The position numbers and the translations under genes were made by a program. The notes under the pieces were generated by a model. It did not search any database, was not told the origin of the DNA, and was given only the letters and a program-made list of their open reading frames with translations. A stretch of DNA of 64,000 nt from JAAYFT01 sp036562765 (GTDB lineage Bacteria > Bacillota > Clostridia > Tissierellales > Tissierellaceae), in NCBI GenBank assembly GCA_036562765.1, contig DATCJO010000009.1:62001-126000 (forward strand). Direction: 5' to 3'. This document shows, one piece after another, positions 16,278-25,283 of the stretch (its first letter is position 1; each line of letters begins with the position of its first letter).

Positions 16278-17582
16278 TTATTGAATTTCTTCATATATTA
16301 ACTTCTTAGGTTCTTTATTTTTATCTCCTATTATAAAGATATCCAATAATCTATTTTTAACATCTTCAACTTTATCTATGTCATTTCCATGTATATATGC
16401 TAAAGTTTCTCCACATTCAACTTTGTCATCAACTTTCTTATTCAAAACAATTCCAGCTGATAAATCAATTTGTGATTCCTTAGTTTCCCTTCCAGCACCT
16501 AAAGCTAAAGCGCATTTACCAACTTCTTCAGCATTAATGGATTTAACATAACCATTTTTATTAGATTTAACTTCTATAACATATTTTGCCTTTGGCAAAA
16601 GCTCAGGATTTTCTACATAAGATACATCTCCACCTTGATATCTTACTAATTCTTTAAACTTTTCAAAGGCTTTTCCAGAATTCACAACATCAATTAACAT
16701 CTTTCTTCCTTCTGATTCATTATCTACTTTCCCTGCAAGAACTAATAGCTTTGAGCCTAATATTAAAACTAACTCATACAAATCTTCTGGGCCACTTCCT
16801 TTTAATGTATCAATAGCTTCTCTTACTTCCAAAGCGTTACCTACTGCCTTCCCCAATGGTTCATCCATATTGGTTACCACTGCAACAGTCTTTCTTCCAT
16901 AAAGATTGCCTATTTCTACCATTGATTTAGCTAACTTAACTGCATCGTCTAAATTTTTCATAAATGCACCAGAGCCTACTTTAACATCCAAAATAATCGC
17001 ATCTGATTCAACTGCTAATTTCTTGCTCATAATACTAGCTGTTATCAATGATATATCATCAACTGTTGCAGTAACATCTCTTAATGCGTATAGTTTCTTA
17101 TCTGCAGGAGTCACATTGGCAGTTTGGCTACATATTGCTATATTTATTTTATTTACATTTTCTTCAAATTCTTCATTGCTTAACTCAACCCTAAATCCCT
17201 TTATTGATTCTAGTTTGTCCAAAGTCCCACCAGTATGGCCTAAGCCTCTACCTGACATCTTTACAAATGGTACTCCACATGCTGCCACCATAGGGCCTAA
17301 TACCAATGTTGTAGTATCACCAACTCCACCGGTTGAATGTTTGTCTACCTTAATTCCATTAAGCTTTGATAAATCGATTTTATCACCTGAATTTACCATT
17401 GCCCTTGTTAGATCCAATGTTTCTCTTTTATTCATTTTGTTTAAATAAATAGCCATTAAAAGAGCTGACGCTTGATAATCAGGAATAAGTCCTTTTGTAT
17501 AATTTTCTACAAAATAATTAATCTCTTCTGTACTTAATTCATATCCATCTCTTTTTTTCATAATAATATCATACATCCTCAT
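16278..17582 (-). CDS. pdp: Pyrimidine-nucleoside phosphorylase
   Basis: The 434-residue enzyme splits uridine/thymidine with phosphate for salvage. It has the family signature region with KHSTGGVGDTTTLVLGP (phosphate site), the MSGRGLGHTGGTLDKLE motif and the C-terminal PYNP domain (about 345-434). It carries the Lys/Ser/Thr set typical of Bacillus Pdp. It follows the purine enzyme by about 13 bases with a GAGGGA SD. Phosphopentomutase (drm/deoB), often in this row, is not present. Confidence 0.94.
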   Translation of the reverse strand: MRMYDIIMKKRDGYELSTEEINYFVENYTKGLIPDYQASALLMAIYLNKMNKRETLDLTRAMVNSGDKIDLSKLNGIKVDKHSTGGVGDTTTLVLGPMVAACGVPFVKMSGRGLGHTGGTLDKLESIKGFRVELSNEEFEENVNKINIAICSQTANVTPADKKLYALRDVTATVDDISLITASIMSKKLAVESDAIILDVKVGSGAFMKNLDDAVKLAKSMVEIGNLYGRKTVAVVTNMDEPLGKAVGNALEVREAIDTLKGSGPEDLYELVLILGSKLLVLAGKVDNESEGRKMLIDVVNSGKAFEKFKELVRYQGGDVSYVENPELLPKAKYVIEVKSNKNGYVKSINAEEVGKCALALGAGRETKESQIDLSAGIVLNKKVDDKVECGETLAYIHGNDIDKVEDVKNRLLDIFIIGDKNKEPKKLIYEEIQ

Positions 17583-17595
17583 AATTATCCCTCAC

Positions 17596-18414
17596 TTAAA
17601 TACTGCGAAGTATTTCTATTATTAACTTTTCAAATCTATCTTTAACTTTTAAAGAAGTTTCAACTACTTCTTCATGATTTAATGGCTTATCTAATATCCC
17701 TGCAGCCATATTAGTAATGCATGATATGCCCAAAACCTTTATGCTTTCATGATTTGCTACAATTACTTCTGGTACTGTTGACATACCTACAGCATCTGCA
17801 CCTAATATTCTAGCTAATTTTATTTCCGAAGGTGTTTCATATGTAGGCCCTGTAAGCCACATATAAACTCCTTCTTTAAGCTCCATGCCCAATTTTTCTC
17901 CTGATTTTTTTGCAATATCAATTAAGCCCCTATCATATGCCTTTGACATATCTACAAATCTAGGTCCTAGTTGATTCAAATTTGGCCCAATTAATGGGTT
18001 CTGCCCTGTGAAATTAATATGGTCTTTTATAATCATTAAATCTCCTGGATTAAAGCTTAAATTTACACCACCTGCTGCATTAGTTACTATTAAATATTTT
18101 ATTCCTAATCTAATTAGTACCCTTATAGGAAAAGTTACTTCTTTCATGGAATAGCCTTCATAGTAGTGGAATCTTCCTTGCATAGCAACAACATTTTTTC
18201 CACCTAGTTTACCAAAAACCAAGTATCCTGCATGTCCTTCAACAGTTGAAACTGGAAAGTTTGGTATATCCTCATATTTAATCTTTACTGGATTCTCTAT
18301 TTTTTCTGCCAAAGAACCAAGACCTGAACCTAATACTAATCCAATTGAAGGTTCAATATTAATTTTAGATAATATATAATCTTTAGATTCATTAATTTTT
18401 GCTAAATAATCCAT
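17596..18414 (-). CDS. punA: Purine-nucleoside phosphorylase (trimeric PunA type)
   Basis: The 272-residue enzyme cleaves guanosine/inosine and deoxy forms to base and (deoxy)ribose 1-phosphate. Recognisable motifs are LVLGSGLGSLAEKI (phosphate site), the GRFHYYEGYSM segment, TNAAGGVN, and ITNMAAGILDKPLNHEEV (purine site Asn and Glu region), all of the low-molecular-mass trimeric family. It lies between xerD and pdp; SD AGGAGGAG gives a clear ATG. Confidence 0.94.
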   Translation of the reverse strand: MDYLAKINESKDYILSKINIEPSIGLVLGSGLGSLAEKIENPVKIKYEDIPNFPVSTVEGHAGYLVFGKLGGKNVVAMQGRFHYYEGYSMKEVTFPIRVLIRLGIKYLIVTNAAGGVNLSFNPGDLMIIKDHINFTGQNPLIGPNLNQLGPRFVDMSKAYDRGLIDIAKKSGEKLGMELKEGVYMWLTGPTYETPSEIKLARILGADAVGMSTVPEVIVANHESIKVLGISCITNMAAGILDKPLNHEEVVETSLKVKDRFEKLIIEILRSI

Positions 18415-18425
18415 TTTAACTCCTC

Positions 18426-19310
18426 CTATGCTCTTGGATGTGAATTATTGTATACTTCTCTTAATTCTTTATTATTAGCCATGTAAGAATATATTTGAGT
18501 TGTTGATATATCAGAATGGCCTAAAATCTCCTTAACAGTCCTTATATCAGCACCATTTTCAATTAAATGAACAGCAAAGGAATGTCTAAGAGTTTGAGGA
18601 GTAATATCCTTATTGATATTTGCTCTTTTAGTGTACTGCTTAATTATTTTCCAAAACCCTTGCCTTGTAAGCCTTTTCCCACTATAATTTAGAAACAATG
18701 GTTCTTTATCATTACATATATTCGCTCTATAATTTGTAATATAATATTTCAATGCTTTTAATGCTTCTCTTCCAATAGGTATAACCCTATAATTTTCATT
18801 TTCCCTTACAATAAGTAAACTTGCATCTAATTGGACATCATCCATATTTAGAGATATTATTTCTGAAACTCTAAGACCTGTTGCATAAAGTAGTTCTAAC
18901 ATAGCTTTATCCCTAGCACCTTTAAAATCCTTAGGATTTGGTTGAGATAATAATAAATTAACTTCATCAATGGTTAAAATAGATGGTATTTTCTTTTCAC
19001 ATTTAGGTGATTTCAAATTCATTGTTGGATCTTCATCTATTATTCTTTTGCTCAATAAGAATTGGAAAAAACACCTTATTGAAGCTAAGTTTCTAGAAAT
19101 AGTTGATGTTGATTTCCCCTTTTTTTGTAAACTCATTAAATATGTAATTACTGTAGTTTTAGTAGTTTCTTTGAAACTAGTTATTTTGTTTTCTTGTAAA
19201 TATTCTTTAAACTGCATGATATCTCTTATATAGGCTTCTAGTGTATTTTCTGTTAACTTTTTTTCATTTTTTATATACTCTAAATAATCACCAACAATTT
19301 TCTCAGACAT
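18426..19310 (-). CDS. xerD: Tyrosine recombinase XerD
   Basis: The 294-residue site-specific recombinase resolves chromosome dimers at dif with XerC. It has an N-terminal SAM-like core-binding domain (residues 4-90) and a catalytic domain with Arg in ATGLRVSEI, HxxR in TLRHSFAVH, His in ILGHSDISTTQIY and the nucleophile Tyr at the end of that motif. Location upstream of the nucleoside phosphorylase genes matches Bacillus xerD (ripX), which supports XerD rather than XerC or a phage integrase. Confidence 0.93.
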   Translation of the reverse strand: MSEKIVGDYLEYIKNEKKLTENTLEAYIRDIMQFKEYLQENKITSFKETTKTTVITYLMSLQKKGKSTSTISRNLASIRCFFQFLLSKRIIDEDPTMNLKSPKCEKKIPSILTIDEVNLLLSQPNPKDFKGARDKAMLELLYATGLRVSEIISLNMDDVQLDASLLIVRENENYRVIPIGREALKALKYYITNYRANICNDKEPLFLNYSGKRLTRQGFWKIIKQYTKRANINKDITPQTLRHSFAVHLIENGADIRTVKEILGHSDISTTQIYSYMANNKELREVYNNSHPRA

Positions 19311-19340
19311 TATACTTCTCCTTTGCTATTAACTGTTTTT

Positions 19341-19955
19341 CTATATCATAATAAATTTAACAAAATATTGAGTATAAAACCCTTCTATTATACATCCTAA
19401 TACTATTAAAAGAGAAAAAACAAGTACTGACATAGAATAATCAGCTATATTTTTGTTTAAATATCTGCGCTTTTTATTTTTTTTCATATTAACAGAGTTA
19501 GAGAGGGCTATTGCTGTTACAATCAGTAAACTAGGCAATATAATTAAATACTGTGGCAACAAAGCCATCAAAGAAAACATAAATCCTTTTAATCCATAAT
19601 TCTTTACTAAAAATCCTACTAAAAAACCTATATTTATTCCATTCCAGCACATTATTATTGGAATAATGATTAAACCTATTCCCATTAAGCCAAATATCCA
19701 TATAAGAAAAATGACTCTATAGTTAATAAATAGTGAAGAAAGAAAAACATCTTTAAAAGAATATTTGCCATGATTTATATGTTTTAAAAATACATTCATA
19801 TAGTTTGCTAATTCTATGCTTTTTGTTTTATCTAATCTATTAGCTATAATAGATCCTATTAATATACCTAGTACGAAAGTTATAGCTAATAAAGAATAAA
19901 AGATAAAATTATCTTGAAAATGTCGTTTAAACAAGCTTTTAACTTTAAAAAGCAT
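19341..19955 (-). CDS. spoIIM: Stage II sporulation protein M
   Basis: SpoIIM works with SpoIID and SpoIIP in septal peptidoglycan remodelling and engulfment of the forespore. The 204-residue protein has five hydrophobic segments and the conserved W-I-F-G-L-M-G region and ALLPQYLIILPS motif of the family. The ATG (MLFKVKSLFKRHF) with AAAGGGGG eight bases upstream is chosen; a reading 21 codons longer lacks an SD. It is in a row with the Nudix gene and xerD. Confidence 0.92.
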   Translation of the reverse strand: MLFKVKSLFKRHFQDNFIFYSLLAITFVLGILIGSIIANRLDKTKSIELANYMNVFLKHINHGKYSFKDVFLSSLFINYRVIFLIWIFGLMGIGLIIIPIIMCWNGINIGFLVGFLVKNYGLKGFMFSLMALLPQYLIILPSLLIVTAIALSNSVNMKKNKKRRYLNKNIADYSMSVLVFSLLIVLGCIIEGFYTQYFVKFIMI

Positions 19956-20020
19956 ATTTATTTCCCCCTTTGTATACAAGCCTAAAACATAGTATGCAAA
20001 GGTGGAAAACATTATCACTT

Positions 20021-20557
20021 TTATTTGCTATCCAAATATTTTTTTGCAAATAAAATTCCTATAATTGTTTTACTATCAGTTATCTCTCCCCTTTCAATCA
20101 TTTTCATTAAGACATCAATATTATATTTTTCAACAGTTATATATTCATCTGTATCCTGTTCAGCTTCTTCTTTTACTAGATTGGTTGCTAAAAATAAATA
20201 AATCTTCTCATTTGTAAAACCTGGTGATGTATAAAACTCAATTAAATACTCCATTTTTTCTGTCGTGTATCCAGTTTCTTCTTTCAGTTCCCGTATTGCA
20301 GTTACTCTTGGTTCTTCATTTATTTCCATTTTTCCAGCAGGAAGCTCTAGTAAAAATCTTTCTACTGCCTTCCTATATTGTTTAACCAAAATAATTGAAC
20401 CATCATCTGTAATTGGGATAACTGCTACACTTCCAGGATGCTCAACAATTTCCCTTTTAGAGTATTTCTTATCTGGAAGCTCAACTGTATCAACTCTTAA
20501 ATTTAATATTTTACCTTCATATAATCTTTCTGATTTCATTGTTTTTTCTTCAAACAT
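20021..20557 (-). CDS. Nudix hydrolase, ADP-ribose pyrophosphatase type
   Basis: The 178-residue protein carries a full Nudix box, G(x5)E(x7)REL(x)EE(x)GY, starting at GKMEINEE. Pro-rich and acidic features downstream (SPGFTNEKIYLFLA) mark the ADP-ribose pyrophosphatase subgroup (Bacillus NudF), which cleaves ADP-ribose to AMP and ribose 5-phosphate. It overlaps the DUF3866 gene by 8 bases. Confidence 0.9.
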   Translation of the reverse strand: MFEEKTMKSERLYEGKILNLRVDTVELPDKKYSKREIVEHPGSVAVIPITDDGSIILVKQYRKAVERFLLELPAGKMEINEEPRVTAIRELKEETGYTTEKMEYLIEFYTSPGFTNEKIYLFLATNLVKEEAEQDTDEYITVEKYNIDVLMKMIERGEITDSKTIIGILFAKKYLDSK

Positions 20558-21644
20558 TATATCCTTCCCTTTCTTTAATTAATTTAATAACATAATTACC
20601 AACAGCTCCTAATGTTAAAAAGTATTCTGGATCATCTTTTATGGATCTACCCATGGTAGTTGTTTTTAGGTCAAAATCTTTCATTGCATTAAAAACAAGT
20701 TCCCCATCTTCAAATATGACATTATGTTTTTTATCAATGTTATTTTTCATAATCTGTTCCATTAAAAACTCTTCTTTATCTTTTTCTAAATGCGGTAAAA
20801 CTAAATTTGATTTTGTATTTGTTATTTCAGAAAAAACAGTTATAGTATGATGGCTTATTCCTCTATGCCTAATTCTGCTGTCGTGAAAGCTAATTCTAGG
20901 AACAGCTACAGGAAAACCACCAAGGTTGTTTATAGCATCTATAATGTAGCCTTGTTCAATACCTGTAAACCCATATTTAGTACCTGTACCTACGATTCCT
21001 GGACCCATAGAAATTATTGTAACATCACTTTTTAATATCTCTTTTGCTGCAATTAGTCCTGTATAAATATTTATACATTCTAAATCTCCACCAAAAGCAT
21101 GACCTATAGTTATAGTATTTTTTATCAGTCCTTTGTTTTTTAATTCAGATACAGTATTACTAAAATATATCGGTAATGCACCACCATCAGTCATAATGTA
21201 ATTTATTCCAATATCCTGCTTTAAATATTTCATTGTGGCTACAATAGGTGCAATCATACTATGCAGTGTACCAACTATGAATATATGGTTATCTAGACTT
21301 TTAAAGTTTACAAACACATCATGATATGGACTATTTTCTTCTTCTGCTGCTAAACATTTTATTTGATAAGGAGTATATCTTAATTTCATTATATGCCCTA
21401 AACCTTCTAAATTCATAGTACAATTGCTATAATTATACATTACAAAATGATACCCACCTGTACCCAAATTTAACTCAACTGCAGTTGTATTTAATACTAC
21501 TATATCATTTAAGTTGATTTTACCAGTAATGTCTTTATAATTAACAGCCTTATAAGATTTTCCATCTATATCAACATAAATAACTTCTATGTGTTCATCT
21601 TCTTTAATTATATCAGTAACAATTCCTTTTTTATAGCTTATCAT
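20550..21644 (-). CDS. DUF3866 family protein
   Basis: A protein of about 364 residues of unknown function, conserved in Clostridia next to Nudix, spoIIM and xerD genes. It has no signal peptide or clear membrane segment. Conserved-looking glycine motifs include NLGTGGYHFVMYN, MTDGGALPIYFSNTV, IGHAFGGDLECIN and SMGPGIVGTGTKYGF, suggesting nucleotide or phosphate binding loops. The ATG (MISYKKG) is chosen on GGAAGG spacing. The start overlaps the upstream transferase gene by 14 bases, so the two are translationally coupled. Confidence 0.8.
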   Translation of the reverse strand: MISYKKGIVTDIIKEDEHIEVIYVDIDGKSYKAVNYKDITGKINLNDIVVLNTTAVELNLGTGGYHFVMYNYSNCTMNLEGLGHIMKLRYTPYQIKCLAAEEENSPYHDVFVNFKSLDNHIFIVGTLHSMIAPIVATMKYLKQDIGINYIMTDGGALPIYFSNTVSELKNKGLIKNTITIGHAFGGDLECINIYTGLIAAKEILKSDVTIISMGPGIVGTGTKYGFTGIEQGYIIDAINNLGGFPVAVPRISFHDSRIRHRGISHHTITVFSEITNTKSNLVLPHLEKDKEEFLMEQIMKNNIDKKHNVIFEDGELVFNAMKDFDLKTTTMGRSIKDDPEYFLTLGAVGNYVIKLIKEREGYNV

Positions 21645-22464
21645 CTTCATACCTTCCAATCATATCTAAAAATCTTAGGAATTTATTATTATCAATTACC
21701 TTTGAAAAAGAAACTTTCTCTGACAGAATATGAATAATAATTAGCATTAGTAGAAATACTATTTTCCCTATCATATTTAAAGAGTTAGCAGCAAATATTC
21801 CCAATGTATAGCCTAAAATATTAGAACCAGCATCTCCCATCATTACCATTGCTTTTAAATCTAATTTTATATAAGGTATTAAGATTCCAAAAAATGATAA
21901 TATTACATAAACATACTTATAGCTTACACTGGCAATTAATAAAACTATTGCAGAAAATACAAACATCTTAACTGCTCTACCAGGTCTTAAATCAAAAAGA
22001 TTTATAAAATTAGTAAATAAACCAATAATAAATGTATTAACTATAAATTCAACTATATTGTTAGAGATAACTGAACTGATAAAGAGGGAAATGAAAAAAC
22101 CAAAAACAGCTTTTAATGCCCCAGTTGTTATCTCACCATGAAATAAAGCAGTTAAATGGCCTCTTAACCCTTTTATGTATCTTGTACCAATTAAATCATC
22201 TAAAACTCCTAAATACCCCATAAAGATAAATCCTAGAAGATAAATAAGATAAAAGTTATCCTCAAAGCCAAATAGAACTTGAATAACGCCCAAAGTAACA
22301 ACTTGTACAAAAATAAATACTACTCCTACAGATGTTGGAATTTTTTCAAGTTTATAATTTTCACAAACTATCTTAGCTTTCTTCATCATGTTTATTATTC
22401 GAGGTGTAAAAATATAAGATAAAATCAAAGATATAGTAAAACTAAATATCATTATAAAATACAT
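21631..22464 (-). CDS. Polyprenyl-phosphate sugar-1-phosphate transferase homologue (PNPT/MraY-WecA fold)
   Basis: The 277-residue protein has about nine hydrophobic segments. It shares two family motifs with MraY/WecA/TagO enzymes: the cytoplasmic acidic motif GVLDDLIG (about residue 85) and MMGDAGSN (about 210). The middle catalytic motif, normally NxxNxxDGxDGL, reads NLFDLRPGRAVK, so it is a divergent subfamily and may use a different nucleotide sugar or act differently. It sits between a family 2 glycosyltransferase gene and DUF3866, which suggests a lipid-linked glycan step. Confidence 0.75.
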   Translation of the reverse strand: MYFIMIFSFTISLILSYIFTPRIINMMKKAKIVCENYKLEKIPTSVGVVFIFVQVVTLGVIQVLFGFEDNFYLIYLLGFIFMGYLGVLDDLIGTRYIKGLRGHLTALFHGEITTGALKAVFGFFISLFISSVISNNIVEFIVNTFIIGLFTNFINLFDLRPGRAVKMFVFSAIVLLIASVSYKYVYVILSFFGILIPYIKLDLKAMVMMGDAGSNILGYTLGIFAANSLNMIGKIVFLLMLIIIHILSEKVSFSKVIDNNKFLRFLDMIGRYEDDKL

Positions 22465-22468
22465 AATT

Positions 22469-23158
22469 TCACCTTTTATATCCTTTAATGTATAGAATTA
22501 TTGATGTCTTTAAAATATCATAAAATTGTTTTCCCCTATGTATAAAGCCTTTTAAATTTCTACCTGAATATCTATGCTTCATAGTTACAGGAACTTCTAA
22601 AATTTTAAAACCATTATTTATAGTTTGAACTGTCATAGCCAGTTCTATGCCATATCTGTTTGGTATATAATTGATTTTATCTAATACATGCTTTTTATAA
22701 ACTCTTTGGCCAGATAAAGTAGTTTCTATTTCTACCCCTGTAAAATAATATACTGATTTCTTTGCAAATCCCTTTACAAGCCCAAAGCCACCTTTTACTT
22801 CTGCTTTTGGAAATCTGGCTACAGAAACATCACATTTCCCTTTCAATACTGGTTCTATGAGATTTCTTATTTCTATACTAGTCTCTCCTAAATCTCCATC
22901 AACTAAAACTAAATAATCATAAGTAATACACTCCACTGCTTTTTTAATGGCGTACCCTTTTCCTCTATTTTTTTCAATATCAATAACTGTAATGCCTAAT
23001 TGTTTGCAAATTTCTGAAGTATTGTCAGTAGATCCATCATTAACAACGACTATTTCATCTATACAATCAACTTTTTTTAATCCATTAATTGTATCAACAA
23101 TTAAATCCGCTTCATTATAGGCTGGAATAACAGCTACAATTCTACCTTTTTCCAACAT
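22469..23158 (-). CDS. Glycosyltransferase family 2
   Basis: The protein of about 229 residues is a single GT-A domain enzyme: VAVIPAYNEADLIVDTI opening, nucleotide-binding VVNDGSTDNT, and the DGDLGE (DxD-like) metal site. Basic KHRYSGRNLKGF follows. It lacks the C-terminal membrane segments of many dolichyl-phosphate-mannose synthase types but resembles them in the catalytic part. The ATG following GGAGA is chosen; another ATG lies four codons upstream. It stands between steB and the PNPT homologue. Confidence 0.83.
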   Translation of the reverse strand: MLEKGRIVAVIPAYNEADLIVDTINGLKKVDCIDEIVVVNDGSTDNTSEICKQLGITVIDIEKNRGKGYAIKKAVECITYDYLVLVDGDLGETSIEIRNLIEPVLKGKCDVSVARFPKAEVKGGFGLVKGFAKKSVYYFTGVEIETTLSGQRVYKKHVLDKINYIPNRYGIELAMTVQTINNGFKILEVPVTMKHRYSGRNLKGFIHRGKQFYDILKTSIILYIKGYKR

Positions 23159-23170
23159 AGATCTCTCCAT

Positions 23171-24052
23171 TTAATAACTATTATTCTCAAAATTGTAATG
23201 AGGAATTACACCTATTGCTGTATTTTTTACACCATAATTTCCACTAATACCTTGCATTACTAATATCATCGCCACCTTGCCCATAATAGTATCTACATTA
23301 TCTACAGTAGAAATTCCAAGAGTTTGATATTTTGGTATATACGAAAAATCAACATTTAATTTTTCTACTCCTATTATAGGTATATTATAATTTTCTGCAA
23401 CTTCTACTATAATCTTATCCACCTGATTAATCCTGTTTGCAGGGTCTTCTTTACTACCACCACATATTATTATGTAATCAATATTTTCATCATATTTTCC
23501 CAATAATTCAATAAAGCCTTCTTTCTCCAATTCACTCAGTAAATAATTCTCATTACCTCGTATTATTGATTCTGTTATTAAAGATACTATCTCCTCAACT
23601 GGATTCCTTGAATTATGAATATTAAATCTGTTAAGAAAACTATCTATATAATCTTTATTAACTATATCTTTATTAATCGTTGTTACATTTACTACTTTTG
23701 CTCCAGCTAACTCAAGATCCCTGCCAATACCTGATGTAACATAATCATTATTAGTTTCTATAATAGCTATATTTAAACCATTTAATTTATTCTTTATTAT
23801 ATGATTATAAGTTAGTTCAATGTACCTATCCCTAACTTCAATTTCATCCTCTAAAACTTTTTCATTATTCTTCAGCCTTTGGTTTTCTTCTAATAGAGAC
23901 TCTAATTGAGTTTCAATCATTTCTGAAATATTTTCTTTTTGTTCAATGACAAATTTTTGAGTATTCATAGTAAAACCAATTAAAATTCCTATTCCTAAAG
24001 CAGCAAAAATTGCAACGATTGATATTATGTAAAATTTAAAACTAGGTAGCAT
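23171..24052 (-). CDS. steB: SteB/MctB-like membrane protein (copper transporter family, PF11382-like)
   Basis: The 293-residue protein has one N-terminal membrane anchor (residues 7-28), a coiled coil (about 40-75) and a soluble extracellular domain. Databases label such proteins copper transporter MctB, but next to SteA they correspond to SteB, a partner in cell division/separation known from Corynebacterium. No metal-binding His/Cys cluster is visible, arguing against copper transport here. The gene follows steA by 11 bases. Confidence 0.75.
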   Translation of the reverse strand: MLPSFKFYIISIVAIFAALGIGILIGFTMNTQKFVIEQKENISEMIETQLESLLEENQRLKNNEKVLEDEIEVRDRYIELTYNHIIKNKLNGLNIAIIETNNDYVTSGIGRDLELAGAKVVNVTTINKDIVNKDYIDSFLNRFNIHNSRNPVEEIVSLITESIIRGNENYLLSELEKEGFIELLGKYDENIDYIIICGGSKEDPANRINQVDKIIVEVAENYNIPIIGVEKLNVDFSYIPKYQTLGISTVDNVDTIMGKVAMILVMQGISGNYGVKNTAIGVIPHYNFENNSY

Positions 24053-24063
24053 ATGAATCCTCC

Positions 24064-25185
24064 TTAGAAGTTAAAAAGTAATCTCAACTTTATCTTCAGT
24101 AATGTAAGTAAGTACCGAGTTAAAGGGTTAATTACAATTAAAATAATTATAGGTATAAAAGCAGCTACTAAAATAAGCCATAAATATCTAGTTTTAAAAG
24201 ATGATTTATAAAGCTTATTTACACCTTTAGCATCAACTAGTATGCCACCCACCTTGAGCCTAACTAAAAAAGTACTCGCCATTCCTGGCCTTCCCTTTTC
24301 TAAAAAATCTATCATATTAGTATGAGTTCCTACAGCAACGATTAAATCAGCATTTTTTTCATATGCTAATAAAAGAGCAATATCCTCACTGGTACCTGGC
24401 GAAGTAAAAATTTTCGATTTTAATCCTAGATTTTCCACCCTTGATAATCCTGGAGCCCTTCCATCTGTATAAGCATGTACAATTATTTCCTTTGATTTCA
24501 TTAGACAATCATCAGATACACTATCCATATCACCAATTATAATATCTGGAACATATCCAAATTCTAAAAGTGCATCGCCACCACCATCAACACCTATTAA
24601 TACAGGTTTAACCTCATCAATATAAGACTTAATAGCTATTAAATCTTCTTTATAATCTTTTCCTCTAACCACAATTAATACATGTTTCCCTTGTATTTTA
24701 GTTTCAGTCTCAGGTATCTTTATTTTCCCAGTAACTAATGATTTCTCCTTTTTAGCATATTCCAATGTATTTTCAATAAACTTATCTAACTCTTTCTCTA
24801 TATTATCATAACCCAATTTTGTTAATTCTTCAATCTTACTATTATTAAGTAACTCACACCTTGCAATTTCTTCTCCTTGAAAAATTATTTTATCTTCATA
24901 AATTTCAATAATTTCCCCTTCAACAATTTTATCAAAAAAATCTTCATCTTCCACTTCGAAAATAGGGATATTTTTTTCCATTAAAACTGCTGGACCCCTA
25001 TTTGGATATCTTCCGCTAATGGTTTTTTCAGTATTTATAACGCAAGCTACTTTTTTCTCTGCTAATGATATGGCTGCCATTTCATCTAAATCCCTATGAG
25101 AAATAATTGCTATATCATTATGATTTAATCTATTAACTAATTTTTTTGTTTTCCTATCTTTTTTGGCAATTCCTTTTATATGCAT
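24064..25185 (-). CDS. steA: Putative cytokinetic ring protein SteA
   Basis: The protein of about 373 residues has a central thiamine-pyrophosphokinase-like fold with GVDGGGDALLEFGYVPD and IIGDMDSVSDD, and a C-terminal membrane anchor (about 338-360). This is the SteA architecture. SteA localises to the division site in actinobacteria with SteB. The TPK-like pocket probably binds a ligand rather than making TPP, because the protein carries an extra N-terminal domain and a membrane tail. SD GGAGG places the ATG at MHIKGIAKK. It is directly downstream of the spo0A terminator. Confidence 0.85.
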   Translation of the reverse strand: MHIKGIAKKDRKTKKLVNRLNHNDIAIISHRDLDEMAAISLAEKKVACVINTEKTISGRYPNRGPAVLMEKNIPIFEVEDEDFFDKIVEGEIIEIYEDKIIFQGEEIARCELLNNSKIEELTKLGYDNIEKELDKFIENTLEYAKKEKSLVTGKIKIPETETKIQGKHVLIVVRGKDYKEDLIAIKSYIDEVKPVLIGVDGGGDALLEFGYVPDIIIGDMDSVSDDCLMKSKEIIVHAYTDGRAPGLSRVENLGLKSKIFTSPGTSEDIALLLAYEKNADLIVAVGTHTNMIDFLEKGRPGMASTFLVRLKVGGILVDAKGVNKLYKSSFKTRYLWLILVAAFIPIIILIVINPLTRYLLTLLKIKLRLLFNF

Positions 25186-25250
25186 AATAACCTCCAAAGA
25201 TTATACAACTATTATTGACAACTTTTATTTTATTATATCATAATTAACAC

Positions 25251-25283
25251 AAATAAAAACATCCTCCTAACATGGAGGATGTT
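25251..25283 (-). terminator. Intrinsic terminator of spo0A
   Basis: AACATCCTCC and GGAGGATGTT form a perfect 10-bp stem with a 6-base loop, followed on the minus strand by TTTTTATTT. The spo0A stop codon overlaps the foot of the stem. Confidence 0.92.
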
